A stretch of 42,835 nt of DNA. Source: Promethearchaeota archaeon. GTDB taxonomy: Archaea > Asgardarchaeota > Lokiarchaeia > Sigyniarchaeales > Promethearchaeaceae. The first letter of the stretch is position 1; each line of letters opens with the position of its first letter. The translations under genes were made by a program, and so were the position numbers. This document shows positions 33,640-42,610 of this stretch, in pieces. The notes under the pieces are model-generated. The model ran no database searches. It was not told the origin of the DNA and worked only from the letters and a program-made list of their open reading frames with translations. The stretch is from assembly GCA_004524545.1 (NCBI GenBank), contig SDNX01000011.1, positions 1-42,835 of the forward strand, in the 5' to 3' direction.

Positions 33640-36393
33640 CTACAAATTTTCATTAAAACGCAGTTTATTATATAATCCTTCTAATTTCTCTTTGATACCC
33701 TCATTTTCTGGGTCATCTTTCAGTCTCTTTTTGTACGCGGGGATCTCATCTACATTTACATCGAGATTCATGATGATTTGTTTCCATTCATTGAATTCTG
33801 CTAAGACAGCTTGCCCATCGATTTTTTCAGTAGACTGCTTTTCCTCTTCGTCTAACATATCACCAAAAGTCATTTCTCCTGCATCATCTAGGGAGTCAAA
33901 GGATACCTCTGCCTGCTTAATAGCACGTTTTAAAGCCTTTTCCCAAGTCTGTATTTCATCTAATACGCGCTTTTTAACTAAGAAATCCTTTCTTTTGATG
34001 TCGCCGGGTCGAATTTCTGATTTTTCCATATAGATTTCTTTGACCTTCTGATACACCGTACGCATTACCTTAACATAATCATTTAACATGTCTTGTGCAT
34101 TTAGCCGATCATCATCATATTGTTTTACAGCAATCGCGTCTTCTCCTCGAAATTCTCCCGTTTCGGCGTTAAATTCTCCAATGAGTTTCCCTGAATCGAC
34201 TAGTTTTTCGAGAATCGTGATAATATAGGATTTGGATTCTTCACCGACTACATCATCAGGGAATAAGATTTCCATGGTTACAAAATCCTTATTGTAAAAA
34301 ATTCTGTCCCGAATTCCAGCATCAGTAATGAAAAAATCGTCACTGATGAATGTTCCGGCCATCTGTTTATCTTCCCATAAGTCTGCGATAATATCATATA
34401 TCATATGTTCGCTGAAATTCAGTTGGTGGGAGAGATCTGGAATAAATAATTCATGGTTTTTGTAAGCTAGATCCTCAATTTTTTGCTGGATCTCCTTCTT
34501 TCTTCGTTCAATTTGTTTTGGGTCAAAAATCATCTGATTTTGTTGCACCAAGTATTCGACATCTAAATCATTTACAAAATTAAGAAATTCCTCTCTTTTC
34601 ATTCCTAATGCCCGACAATATGTATTCAAATCAATGGAAGGTTTAGTTTTAATTTGATTGATAATTTCGGCTCGTTCATGATTCAAATTGGTTACGATGG
34701 ATTCGTTCTCAATGTTCAGCTCTTTAGCGAGATCTTGAATAAACGCGTCTTGGTTTCCAGATTTCGTTCCCTGTTGCTTAATCTTTTGTTTTATATATTT
34801 ATTCAGATAATACACTTGGTGTGTTTTATCCCATACTCCAGGTACGCTTTTAATCCACTCATTAAAAATACTGGAAACAATGGATTCGGGAATTTGCTCT
34901 TCTTCAATAATTTTCGATACATTGATATATCCTACAGTTTCCCCTTGTTTAAATCTGCTAGATAACCTAGTAAATCCAATATTGGTTAACCATCTTAATT
35001 CTTCATGATGTTCTGTAAAGAATTTCTTTTTACAATCACTTTCAATCAGTTCATAGTCTTGTGGGAGATAACTTGTTTTGTAAGGAGAGAGATCGCAAAT
35101 ACTTTCCTTCACGCAGCTTCTTTCAATTTCTTTCATGACTTTTGATAGTGTCATAAAGAAACTTTTATTCTTGGAGTAGATTCCCTTAAATTTGGTTTCT
35201 TTGTTGATATTTTCGGCTATTTGCACCACAAAGTCGTAATTTATATGCTTGGCGTATTCATCTAAATTCACCTCGCCTGTTTGCCGAATATCATTCATCA
35301 TAGATTCTTTTATGGATTCGTATGAATAGAAATGTGATTTTGAAAGGTATCCCCGTATTAACTTTGCCTTCACAAGCTTTCGGACCAATAAATTGAGCAG
35401 CGAGATTGCATCTAATGTTTCCGTTCCCAACATAACAAGAAGGTCTTCGATACGCACTTGTTTGGATAGAAGTTTTACCAAGGGCTCTGTCTCAATCTCG
35501 ATAAAATATTTTTTCTTATCTTGGTAGAAAAATCTGAAAATGCTTTCATCCCCAGGGATCTCTTGGAAATTTTTCTCGACATCATTCGGGTCCATTTTCT
35601 CTTCCTTGGCTATCTTATTAATATCATAAATCTTGATGAGGGGGTATCTATTGTTTAAAAATACAATCACATCTCTCTTTTGGATATTCCGTTCGTTTTT
35701 CACATAAATCTCAAATTCTTTTAATCCAGATGCAAGAAAGTGCAAGATTTTATCTTCTTTTTCCCGATGCCCGGTATCCTTGTAGATTTTTGTCAATGAA
35801 TTAAATACATCCAACATGATACTTAGAGAACTTTTCCATAATTTGGACAAAATATGTAATACCGCCTCAATTACAGATGAATGATCTGTTTCATCCAAAA
35901 ATTCCACAAGTCTTTTGATTTTTGATCCTAGATAGGGAAAGTATTCTTCAGGGAGTTCCTCAATGAAAAATAATGCATTGCTGCGAATCTCAACAACCGA
36001 ATCCTCCAACATTTTAGCGAGTGTATCAATCAATTCTCCATGAATTGGCTCATTTCTTTCAACTTTTGTTAATAGGATGGTTCCCAACAAAATTAATGCA
36101 TCTAAACGAGATTCATCAGTATCTGAGCTAAGTAAACCACTTAAAGGTTCAATTAGATCGGGTGTCAATACTTCGGGATAATCGTCCATCAGTGTGATAT
36201 ATACTTGTAGAGCTTCTCTACTTTCGATGGAGTTTTTATCGGAAGAGAGAAAAGGTTGAAGGTTTTTATTTACTTCATCTTCTAATTTCGTCAGCTTGTT
36301 TTTAATTTGGATGAGATTAATCCGCTTCACAATTTTCGCAATTTCCTCAGTTTCAAAACTATCTATTTGATCAGAACTAAACACAATTTTCAC
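33640..36393 (-). CDS. Large HEAT-repeat plus tandem winged-helix protein (possibly UFL1-like)
   Basis: 917 residues, soluble, highly charged. Residues about 30-230 form HEAT-type helical repeats (LIEPLSGLLSSDTDESRLDALILLG, LAKMLEDSVVEIRSNALFFI). From about 240 to 740 the pattern of helices, each followed by a two-strand wing, repeats: LVKAKLIRGYLSKSHFYS, LWEDKQMAGTFISDDFFI, LEKLVDSGKLIGEFNAETGEF. These look like four or more winged helices in series. The C-terminal 170 residues are acidic and coiled-coil-like. The tandem wing pattern recalls UFL1, the UFM1 ligase, and PCI-type scaffolds. That is a resemblance seen by eye, not an assignment. Confidence 0.7.
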   Translation of the reverse strand: MKIVFSSDQIDSFETEEIAKIVKRINLIQIKNKLTKLEDEVNKNLQPFLSSDKNSIESREALQVYITLMDDYPEVLTPDLIEPLSGLLSSDTDESRLDALILLGTILLTKVERNEPIHGELIDTLAKMLEDSVVEIRSNALFFIEELPEEYFPYLGSKIKRLVEFLDETDHSSVIEAVLHILSKLWKSSLSIMLDVFNSLTKIYKDTGHREKEDKILHFLASGLKEFEIYVKNERNIQKRDVIVFLNNRYPLIKIYDINKIAKEEKMDPNDVEKNFQEIPGDESIFRFFYQDKKKYFIEIETEPLVKLLSKQVRIEDLLVMLGTETLDAISLLNLLVRKLVKAKLIRGYLSKSHFYSYESIKESMMNDIRQTGEVNLDEYAKHINYDFVVQIAENINKETKFKGIYSKNKSFFMTLSKVMKEIERSCVKESICDLSPYKTSYLPQDYELIESDCKKKFFTEHHEELRWLTNIGFTRLSSRFKQGETVGYINVSKIIEEEQIPESIVSSIFNEWIKSVPGVWDKTHQVYYLNKYIKQKIKQQGTKSGNQDAFIQDLAKELNIENESIVTNLNHERAEIINQIKTKPSIDLNTYCRALGMKREEFLNFVNDLDVEYLVQQNQMIFDPKQIERRKKEIQQKIEDLAYKNHELFIPDLSHQLNFSEHMIYDIIADLWEDKQMAGTFISDDFFITDAGIRDRIFYNKDFVTMEILFPDDVVGEESKSYIITILEKLVDSGKLIGEFNAETGEFRGEDAIAVKQYDDDRLNAQDMLNDYVKVMRTVYQKVKEIYMEKSEIRPGDIKRKDFLVKKRVLDEIQTWEKALKRAIKQAEVSFDSLDDAGEMTFGDMLDEEEKQSTEKIDGQAVLAEFNEWKQIIMNLDVNVDEIPAYKKRLKDDPENEGIKEKLEGLYNKLRFNENL

Positions 36394-36449
36394 TAGAATT
36401 CTTTATTTCGTACAAAAATAAGACGTTAAAGAAAAATATTGTGGGATTA

Positions 36450-37196
36450 TCATGAACTATTCCGGGAAAGATCGGGAATTGAGAAGATTTCTTCTATTGT
36501 GGGGATCAAAAAATCGGGACATACTTCTAAAAGTTCTTCTTTTGTGGAATGACCGCTTAAAACTGCAACACTTTTTACGCCTGCATTCTTCGCTGTCAAG
36601 ATGTCAGATACATTATCCCCCACGAAATAGATCCGTGATTTATCCAAACGAGAATTTATTTTCTTTTGGTGTTTGATTTTTATTAACGTGTAGAGCAAAA
36701 TCTTGGGATCTGGTTTTACTCCATATCGTTTTCTATCATCTCTCGAAGTAAACGCTGTTATCAGATGAGAAATGGAATAACGAGTTAACCAACGAATAAT
36801 CCGTTTTCGTTCCGAATTAGTACAGATCCCGATAATTGCATATTGAGATAGTTTTGTAAGTGTAGGAATAACATAAGGGAAAAACTCGGCGTATTTGAAC
36901 TCGGCGTTACGAACAGAGCGTTGTAAATTTAGCAGGAAACGGATACGATCAATAGGTTTTGGTAAAATATCCTGAAAGGATTGATAAATTTGATAGCCCA
37001 TTTTCCAATTCTTATCAGTATCTACTCTCTCAACCCTTCGAATGAGGTCAATTGGCTGTAATTTATTGAGTTCGTTTTGATTCCATTGATAGTGATTGTT
37101 CTGGATTTCCTGAGAGATCGCTAATTTTGCACCAGTTGATGGAAGAATTACACCATCAAAATCCAGAATCACAATTGGAGGATGATTTATACTCAT
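36450..37196 (-). CDS. HAD-superfamily hydrolase
   Basis: A 248-residue HAD phosphatase. Motif I ILDFDGVILPS carries both aspartates, motif II GICTNSERKR, then the lysine in YGVKPDPKILL and motif IV YFVGDNVSDILTAKNAG. The helical cap lies between I and II. The start codon overlaps the stop of the FAH gene by 4 bp, so the two are translationally coupled. The FAH partner suggests clean-up or catabolism of small acids; substrate unknown. Confidence 0.86.
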   Translation of the reverse strand: MSINHPPIVILDFDGVILPSTGAKLAISQEIQNNHYQWNQNELNKLQPIDLIRRVERVDTDKNWKMGYQIYQSFQDILPKPIDRIRFLLNLQRSVRNAEFKYAEFFPYVIPTLTKLSQYAIIGICTNSERKRIIRWLTRYSISHLITAFTSRDDRKRYGVKPDPKILLYTLIKIKHQKKINSRLDKSRIYFVGDNVSDILTAKNAGVKSVAVLSGHSTKEELLEVCPDFLIPTIEEIFSIPDLSRNSS

Positions 37197-37891
37197 TCAG
37201 CTTGCACTTTATTTCGTAACGTACCGATTTTTTGGATTTCTACCTCAATTGTATCTCCAACAGCAAGAGGACCAATACCTGAAGGTGTTCCTGTGGCAAC
37301 AATGTCTCCCGGATATAACGTAAAGAACTTGGAAATGTATTCTAAAATGAAATCTACCTTGAATATCATATCTGAAGTATTCGTTTCTTGAACTATATTA
37401 TTGTTCTGACGAGTTTGAAGATGTAAATCATTAGGATCACCAATGTCCTCATGCAGAACTAGCTTAGGTCCGATTGCTCCAAATGTATCTAAACTCTTAG
37501 ATTTAAACCAAGGCCAGGACTTCCCCCGATCATGTAGTTGTAATGCGCGGGCTGTCACATCATTAAAACAAGTATATCCAAGTACGTAATCCGAAAAATT
37601 CTCTCTTTGAATATTCTTTCCTTCTCTCCCAACAATTACTGCAAGTTCTCCTTCATAATCTACGCGATCCAAATTAATTTCTTTCAAAATTTTTGGATAA
37701 ATGATGGAGGATTCATGACCAATAAGTACATTAGGAGTTTTTGGGAACAATAACGGTTGTTTTGGTGGCTCTCTATTCGTTTCAGCAGCATGTGCCGCAT
37801 AATTCAATCCTAGGCAAATAATTTTTGTTGGTTGAACAGTATATTTTTCATCTGTTCCCTCAATGGGTAGCATAATTTTCTTGTTCATCAT
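37193..37891 (-). CDS. Fumarylacetoacetate hydrolase-family protein
   Basis: A 232-residue FAH-fold hydrolase or isomerase. Motifs are KIICLGLNYAAHAAE, the metal ligands in DYEGELAVIVG and YTCFNDVTAR, SWPWFKSKSLDTFGAIGP and GDIVATGTPSGIGPLAVGD. In this family members act as acylpyruvases, oxaloacetate decarboxylases or 2-hydroxyhepta-2,4-diene-dioate isomerases; the sequence alone does not decide. First gene of a two-gene unit with the HAD. Divergent from eS26 over 75 bases. Confidence 0.92.
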   Translation of the reverse strand: MMNKKIMLPIEGTDEKYTVQPTKIICLGLNYAAHAAETNREPPKQPLLFPKTPNVLIGHESSIIYPKILKEINLDRVDYEGELAVIVGREGKNIQRENFSDYVLGYTCFNDVTARALQLHDRGKSWPWFKSKSLDTFGAIGPKLVLHEDIGDPNDLHLQTRQNNNIVQETNTSDMIFKVDFILEYISKFFTLYPGDIVATGTPSGIGPLAVGDTIEVEIQKIGTLRNKVQAE

Positions 37892-37966
37892 ATAAAATCT
37901 ATTCTCCGAAAATTTTAATCCTATGGAAACTTATCTCAATTACGTAAATTTGAAAAGTTGTAAGAA

Positions 37967-38245
37967 ATGGTTAAAAAAAGAAAGAATTCTGGTAAAGGTC
38001 AATCCGGAAATAATACTTCAATTCAATGCAGTAAATGTGGCAGATTAGTTCCACGCTCGAAAGCGAAGCGGGTTACACGTCCAACTCGGTTAATGGAGGG
38101 TGTTATTGCGAAAGAACTACGCCAATCTGGCGCAATTATGCCTAATGGACAATCTTCAAGATGGTATTGCGTGAGTTGCGCTGTACACAGTCACACAGTG
38201 AAAATTCGATCGTCAGCAGATCGAAAGAAAGCAGGAAAATTATAA
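37967..38245 (+). CDS. rps26e: Ribosomal protein eS26
   Basis: Small-subunit protein eS26 located at the mRNA exit region in eukaryotes. Residues C21 and C24 (CSKCGRLVPRSKA) and C68 and C71 (YCVSCAVHS) are the zinc ligands, followed by VKIRSSADRKK as in the family. Length 92, short of eukaryotic 110-120 but typical for archaeal versions. eS26 has a restricted distribution in archaea, mainly TACK and Asgard lineages, which supports the proposed origin. Its 3' end overlaps the convergent phosphatidyltransferase gene by 6 bases. Confidence 0.95.
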   Translation: MVKKRKNSGKGQSGNNTSIQCSKCGRLVPRSKAKRVTRPTRLMEGVIAKELRQSGAIMPNGQSSRWYCVSCAVHSHTVKIRSSADRKKAGKL

Positions 38246-38965
38246 TTCCTTTTCCTTTATTTTATTATATTCTTCCATAGAGATATTGTGCTTTTTTAGA
38301 TACTTTATTGACACTTTTCCTGTCAACCACTTGTAACTATGGATAATACGGGTAATAACCGTATAGATACATAAAACAGAGTAGATACAGAAGAAGATCG
38401 GAAAGAAAATAGGATTATATCCTGAGACCACTGCTCTTAAAATTGCTTCTATAATAAAACCTCCTAATAGAGCAAAAAACCGTTCCCCACGCTCCATCAA
38501 TCCGATACCTTTCATAATAACACCCTCATTTTCAGCACGGGAACGAGAATAGCTAATTAGAATAGTGAACGTGAGTGTAATGAACCCTATACCATAATTT
38601 ATTTCCTTATTACCAAACCATAACATATTACCAATCATTAATCCTACAATGGCGAATGCATCTCCTATTCTATCTAGAGTAGAATCTAAGAATCCTCCAA
38701 ATGCAGAACTGTTTCCTGAGTGTCTGGCTACACTTCCATCAATTAGATCTAAATAACCTGAAAGAAAATAAAGCAACGGTGGGACCCATGACCATATCAT
38801 CGAATTAATAAAAACCTCAGGTAGCGCAAAGGTAATCGCCGCAAAAATTGCGAATGCCAATCCTATAAATGAAAGGGTATTCGGTTGAATTCCGATTCGC
38901 ACTAAGAATCTTACTTGTGATTTAGTAATTTTATCTGCAAATTTTCGATATCTGTTGAGTACCAT
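38240..38965 (-). CDS. CDP-alcohol phosphatidyltransferase (archaetidylinositol-phosphate-synthase-like)
   Basis: Membrane enzyme joining a CDP-activated lipid to a polar alcohol. The diagnostic DG-x2-AR-x8-G-x3-D-x3-D is complete: D76, G77, A80, R81, G90, D94, D98. About six spans. The N-terminal part (QPNTLSFIGLAFAIFAA) is as in archaeal members, where the commonest member makes archaetidylinositol phosphate. Head group not decidable. Confidence 0.88.
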   Translation of the reverse strand: MVLNRYRKFADKITKSQVRFLVRIGIQPNTLSFIGLAFAIFAAITFALPEVFINSMIWSWVPPLLYFLSGYLDLIDGSVARHSGNSSAFGGFLDSTLDRIGDAFAIVGLMIGNMLWFGNKEINYGIGFITLTFTILISYSRSRAENEGVIMKGIGLMERGERFFALLGGFIIEAILRAVVSGYNPIFFPIFFCIYSVLCIYTVITRIIHSYKWLTGKVSIKYLKKHNISMEEYNKIKEKEL

Positions 38966-38999
38966 TGAATATTGTATATGATATGGTCTAAATAAAATA

Positions 39000-39686
39000 T
39001 CATAGTTTATGTGTGCTGTTTTGTTTGTGCCAAATTATCCATTTTATCAAAGTGATCGTTGTAGATCCTAAAAACGAGGTTTTTCCTAAGGATATCGGGA
39101 ACACACTTTTCGGAAGTGCTTCTAGGTCAACATTCAAAAACCCAATTTGATCCCCAACAACGAAGCATACTCTATCCTGCTGTGCATTTTGAAAAAGATT
39201 CAAATATTCTAAAGGTGTACCTTCTTCGCTTAAGATATAGACAGGTATTCCTTGTTCTACGAAGGAAAAGATACATTCATAGAAATTTAGCTGAATATAT
39301 TTGTCAAACAATGACTCTTTGGAGGGATTTGTAAGCTGTTCAAACGAATTATAAAGAGCTTGGAGTAATTCATGTTCCGAAACTATCGTGTATGGGTTTT
39401 TAGTGAAGTAGTTAGATTTCGCTGAGATCAAAAACCCTTTTTCATTTAATGAGTCGACTTGAAGTTTTTGCTGTACCTCTAAAAGAAATTGAGGATTTGG
39501 AAATAATAAAAATCCAATTTCAAAATTATAATCGTCTGGAAGATATAGGGTATTTTTTATTACCCTAATTAACATGTCTGCTCTTCCGGTTGAAGTAGGC
39601 ACATTGTGCAAATCATATCCTTCAAATTTAATCGAGCTTGAATACATGATGAATATAATTTTGGGAAAAACGCCTAAATCTAACAT
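39000..39686 (-). CDS. trmY: tRNA pseudouridine-54 N1-methyltransferase (TrmY-like, SPOUT)
   Basis: A 228-residue protein following the TrmY pattern: first strand KIIFIMYSS, then LHNVPTSTGRADMLIRVIKNTLYL (the GR-x-D block), a middle region of moderate divergence, VYILSEEGTPLEYL, the SAM-knot CFVVGDQIGF and the last knot segment FPISLGKTSFLGSTTITLIKWII. SPOUT methyltransferase acting with SAM on position 54 of tRNA. ATG 39686 is needed to include strand 1. The sequence is more divergent than usual and longer than the typical 190-200 residues. Confidence 0.8.
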   Translation of the reverse strand: MLDLGVFPKIIFIMYSSSIKFEGYDLHNVPTSTGRADMLIRVIKNTLYLPDDYNFEIGFLLFPNPQFLLEVQQKLQVDSLNEKGFLISAKSNYFTKNPYTIVSEHELLQALYNSFEQLTNPSKESLFDKYIQLNFYECIFSFVEQGIPVYILSEEGTPLEYLNLFQNAQQDRVCFVVGDQIGFLNVDLEALPKSVFPISLGKTSFLGSTTITLIKWIIWHKQNSTHKL

Positions 39687-39739
39687 CTCGGATTAATCAC
39701 AAAGTAAAAATGGTTCAAATCATTTATTGTTATGGGGAT

Positions 39740-40035
39740 TTCTATGACGAACGATTAGCCTCTTGCTATCGAGGTCGTGTTTGAGTTCATGATAACACCG
39801 AGCAAAAAGTGAGGCGAAATTCTGAGAACCTATTTCACCAAATCACCAATTGGGCGAGCTCTACGAGGATTCCGTCTGATGAATAGAGTTCAGCATTAGC
39901 GGTGGACAGAGATAGGCCCTAGCGTAGGGTCGTAATGGTCCTTCCATGGAGAACGTCATAGAGCTAATGGATTCGTCCTAGCAATGAAAATGAGTGGTTA
40001 GTGGGTAGGACCGCTGATCCTATGCTCCTACCCTT
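39740..40035. ncRNA. Candidate structured non-coding RNA, family unknown
   Basis: No open frame, visibly richer in G+C than the other spacers, and dense in pairings. A long-range helix is formed by 39746-39751 with 39972-39977 (GACGAA/TTCGTC) and 39754-39759 with 39963-39968 (ATTAGC/GCTAAT). Local stems are 39759-39762/39771-39774, 39777-39781/39794-39798, 39904-39907/39938-39941 enclosing 39917-39921/39925-39929, and an 8-bp hairpin 40003-40010/40026-40033 followed by a T run. Strand cannot be fixed from pairing; the trailing T7 suggests plus. Size (about 300) is in the range of SRP or RNase P RNA, but I find neither core. Confidence 0.55.
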
Positions 40036-40045
40036 ACAATTTTTT
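40003..40045 (+). terminator. Hairpin plus T run at the end of the RNA candidate
   Basis: GGGTAGGA (40003-40010) pairs perfectly with TCCTACCC (40026-40033); about five bases later comes a run of seven T. It could be the 3' end of a plus-strand RNA or its last domain. Archaea terminate mainly on T runs, so the hairpin need not be a terminator itself. Confidence 0.4.
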
Positions 40046-40048
40046 TCA

Positions 40049-40495
40049 TTAGAATATATTTTGCTCCTTAAAAATTTTAATCGTATCTTCAGGAATTGCA
40101 GACACATTTTGGAAACTTAACGCCATAATTTTGTGCAAAAGCGGACAATATTTATTCATTAGGCCTCTTACAATACCCATATTCACCATGAGGTCCGTAG
40201 CCACGACTAGATAACTGTCTCCAAGTCCTTGAGTAAAAATAAATCCTTGATCGTATTCAGTTATTTGGGATTTGATTCTGCCATATCCAATGAGAAAGCC
40301 TTGTTCTTCAATTGTGTGGTAAATTGTTCCGGATATAGCTCCAAATCTTTCTAAATTTACCTCTGTCTGGTATTTAGTCACACTAGCTAAGGTGATTCCC
40401 GAGTTATCCAGTATGAGTGTGTAGCGAATTCCAGGGCTAACAGCAAGTATTTTTTTTAGTACTTTCATGACAACTTCTTTGTGTTTCTCCTCCAT
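40049..40495 (-). CDS. Roadblock/LC7-domain protein
   Basis: A 148-residue roadblock/longin-fold protein. It has SPGIRYTLILDNSGITLAS as the first hairpin, a central helix ERFGAISGTIYHTIEEQGF, then YDQGFIFTQGLGDSYLVVATDLMVNMGIVRGLM. Roadblock proteins are regulators or scaffolds for small GTPases (MglB for MglA; Ragulator for Rag) and are expanded in Asgard archaea. No GTPase is adjacent on this side; the nearest are the partial GTPase at 42611 and the Rab-like one at 10436. Upstream, on the same strand, is TFB. Confidence 0.88.
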   Translation of the reverse strand: MEEKHKEVVMKVLKKILAVSPGIRYTLILDNSGITLASVTKYQTEVNLERFGAISGTIYHTIEEQGFLIGYGRIKSQITEYDQGFIFTQGLGDSYLVVATDLMVNMGIVRGLMNKYCPLLHKIMALSFQNVSAIPEDTIKIFKEQNIF

Positions 40496-40724
40496 TTTTG
40501 CTAAAACTTCCTTCTGAGAATTTTTTAAGGTGATTTGGATATTGGATCTTTAGACAGAGGGATAAAATATCCACTATATCTCAACAAAAAAATAGAGTCG
40601 ACAAAATGAAATATAGTTGATTTATTAGAAGAATTCTAATAAAAAATCGGAAGTAGCAGAAATTACGCAAATTTACTGAAGATAGTTGAATTTGATAGGA
40701 ATATTTGATTAAAAAAAATAGTAA

Positions 40725-41705
40725 TTATTTTTTCTTGATAACGTCAATTGGGATCTTCAAGATTTTCGTCAATTCTTTGAAGTGATTTCGAACAGTTACT
40801 TCCGTGACCTGGCTAATTCGGGCGATATCTCGCTGAGTCCGGTGTTCCTTGTAGATTCGGCTGGATAAATAGATCGCTGCGGCCGCTACACCTTGCGCAT
40901 TTTTACCACTAGTGCACCCTCGACGCTCTGCTGCTGAAACTATCTTGTTTGCTAAAAGTTCCACCTCTTGCGTCAGTTCTAATTCGCTTACGAAACGAGT
41001 GACAAATTCCCGTGGCTTAATGGGTTCAGTTCGCAGACCGAGTTTGAATTTGATGAATCTGTAACTCCTACCGATTTCTTTCTTGTCTACTCGAGCATTT
41101 TCCGCGATTTCACTCAAAGTAATTGAGCGTTTTGTAGGAGAACGCTTTTCAATTTCTTTAAAAGTTGCTTCCTTGCATGCAGCATATAAACAAGCTGCGG
41201 CAACGCCTTCAATACTTCTTCCTCGAATTAGTCCTTCTTCAACTGCTTTTCTGTAGATTTTCGATGCACTTTCACGTAGGGATTTGGATAAAGATAGTGA
41301 ACTAGCCATGCGTTCTAACTCACCGAGAGCAAAAGCTAAATTCCTCTCTATTGCATCATTCACTCGAATACGTCTCTGCCACTCACGCATTCGTCGAAAT
41401 CGAGGACGAACTTTAGCAGGAATATCCTTTCCTGAATAATCTTTATCTTTATAATCAATAATTGTGGATAATCCATGATCATGAATCGTATTTGTCATAG
41501 GAGCACCAACTCTGGTTCGACGTTCACGTTGTTGAGCATCGAACGCTCTCCATTCAGGTCCTTGATCAATAACTTGATCCATAAGCACTAACCCACAATT
41601 ACAACAAATTAACTCTCCCCGATTGGAATCACGTACGGACATCACACTTCCACAGTCACTACATATATCCGATGGAACATTCAATTGTACTTCTTCGCTA
41701 ACCAT
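40725..41705 (-). CDS. tfb: Transcription initiation factor B (TFB/TFIIB)
   Basis: Recruits RNA polymerase to the TBP-bound promoter. Zinc ribbon with C15, C18, C34 and C37 (ICSDC, ICCNC); B-reader EWRAFDAQQRERRTRVGAP; then two cyclin folds (about 110-200 and 205-300), the second beginning with EPIKPREFVTRFVSELEL and holding the helix-turn-helix TQRDIARISQVTEVTVRNHFKEL that reads the BRE. Length 326 is usual. It is 57 bases downstream of gar1 on the same strand, a common archaeal arrangement. Confidence 0.97.
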   Translation of the reverse strand: MVSEEVQLNVPSDICSDCGSVMSVRDSNRGELICCNCGLVLMDQVIDQGPEWRAFDAQQRERRTRVGAPMTNTIHDHGLSTIIDYKDKDYSGKDIPAKVRPRFRRMREWQRRIRVNDAIERNLAFALGELERMASSLSLSKSLRESASKIYRKAVEEGLIRGRSIEGVAAACLYAACKEATFKEIEKRSPTKRSITLSEIAENARVDKKEIGRSYRFIKFKLGLRTEPIKPREFVTRFVSELELTQEVELLANKIVSAAERRGCTSGKNAQGVAAAAIYLSSRIYKEHRTQRDIARISQVTEVTVRNHFKELTKILKIPIDVIKKK

Positions 41706-41762
41706 ATCATTTATCTCCTCGTCTGTTCAGCCTTTTTTTCAGACATTGGATTGATATTACAA

Positions 41763-42182
41763 CTACTTTGGCGATTTGTCCGTGGGTTTTGAAGTCTTTG
41801 AGTAAGGTCTTGTATTCGATGTTTTTCCAAATCGAGATTTATTACTAGATTGCCTTTTATCTTTCATATTCTTCCCCGTTGGTTTACTATATTTTGCCAT
41901 TCCCTTTCCCCGGGGTTCAGGCATAGTATACAAGGGTTCACCAACAAGAGATGAATAAGAAAGATTCGGACGAGATGGTTTTATTTTGAAATACGGTTTA
42001 AAGACGGGACCTATAATATCGGTTATACGCCCAATAGAATTTGCTTTTTCATCGTAGATTTCCAATCCCAAAGGAGGGATTTTTGTATCTCTTGACCAAT
42101 TCTTTGGTCGTACGATGATATGTTTTGGGGTTAAACCTAATACGTATCCTAGCCGCAGTGTGTGATCACCTATAAAACTCAT
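41763..42182 (-). CDS. gar1: H/ACA RNA-protein complex component Gar1
   Basis: Subunit of the H/ACA pseudouridylation complex, binding Cbf5. Beta-barrel core: RLGYVLGLTPKHIIVRP, PPLGLEIYDEKANSIGRITDIIGPVFKPYFKIKP, GEPLYTMP. The IGPVFKPY block is diagnostic. A tail of about 45 basic and Ser/Lys-rich residues (KDKRQSSNKSRFGK) is longer than in most archaea and resembles the RG-rich tails of eukaryotic Gar1 only in charge. Upstream of tfb. Confidence 0.92.
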   Translation of the reverse strand: MSFIGDHTLRLGYVLGLTPKHIIVRPKNWSRDTKIPPLGLEIYDEKANSIGRITDIIGPVFKPYFKIKPSRPNLSYSSLVGEPLYTMPEPRGKGMAKYSKPTGKNMKDKRQSSNKSRFGKTSNTRPYSKTSKPTDKSPK

Positions 42183-42610
42183 GCCATACTACAAAATAAA
42201 TCGTTATCGTCCGATGAAGTAGTATATCCATAAAAAAAACAGTAGGGTATTTAAATCTACCGTTCGTTTATATAGAAATTCTGGTCCGAATATTCCTAAG
42301 GGGTTATCAATATTCACCAAATTCAAAAAATCTACTCAATTTTGTAAAAACGATGACCGTGCCTAAAGTAAAATCAGATTGAATATATTGATTGCGGATA
42401 ATTTTGTTAGATAGAAAGGCTAATACTGTAACGCTAAGAATCCTATTTAAATATTTTTAATTTGCACAGATGATCAGATCTAGGAAAAGTCCCGTAATTT
42501 TGACAATTTTGTTCATAGCGATCAAAATTTGATTAAGAACTTTCTTAACTAAATGCTAATGGCTACTAAAATTGTTGTACTATAATTTGTGGGAAATTTA
42601 TGGAATAGAT
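42183..42610. other. Spacer upstream of gar1-tfb
   Basis: 428 bases, AT-rich. It should contain the gar1 promoter (a TATA-like stretch near 42205-42215 on the minus strand) and the 3' region of the GTPase gene. An ATTTAAAT palindrome lies inside GGGTATTTAAATCTACC near 42246-42262. No gene or RNA recognised. Confidence 0.35.

Noticed and set aside
39906-39912. ACAGAGA resembling the RNase P RNA CR-II element
   Set aside because: I could not find the universal CR-I (GAGGAAAGTC-like) and CR-V partners that form helix P4, on either strand, so the RNA was left unassigned.
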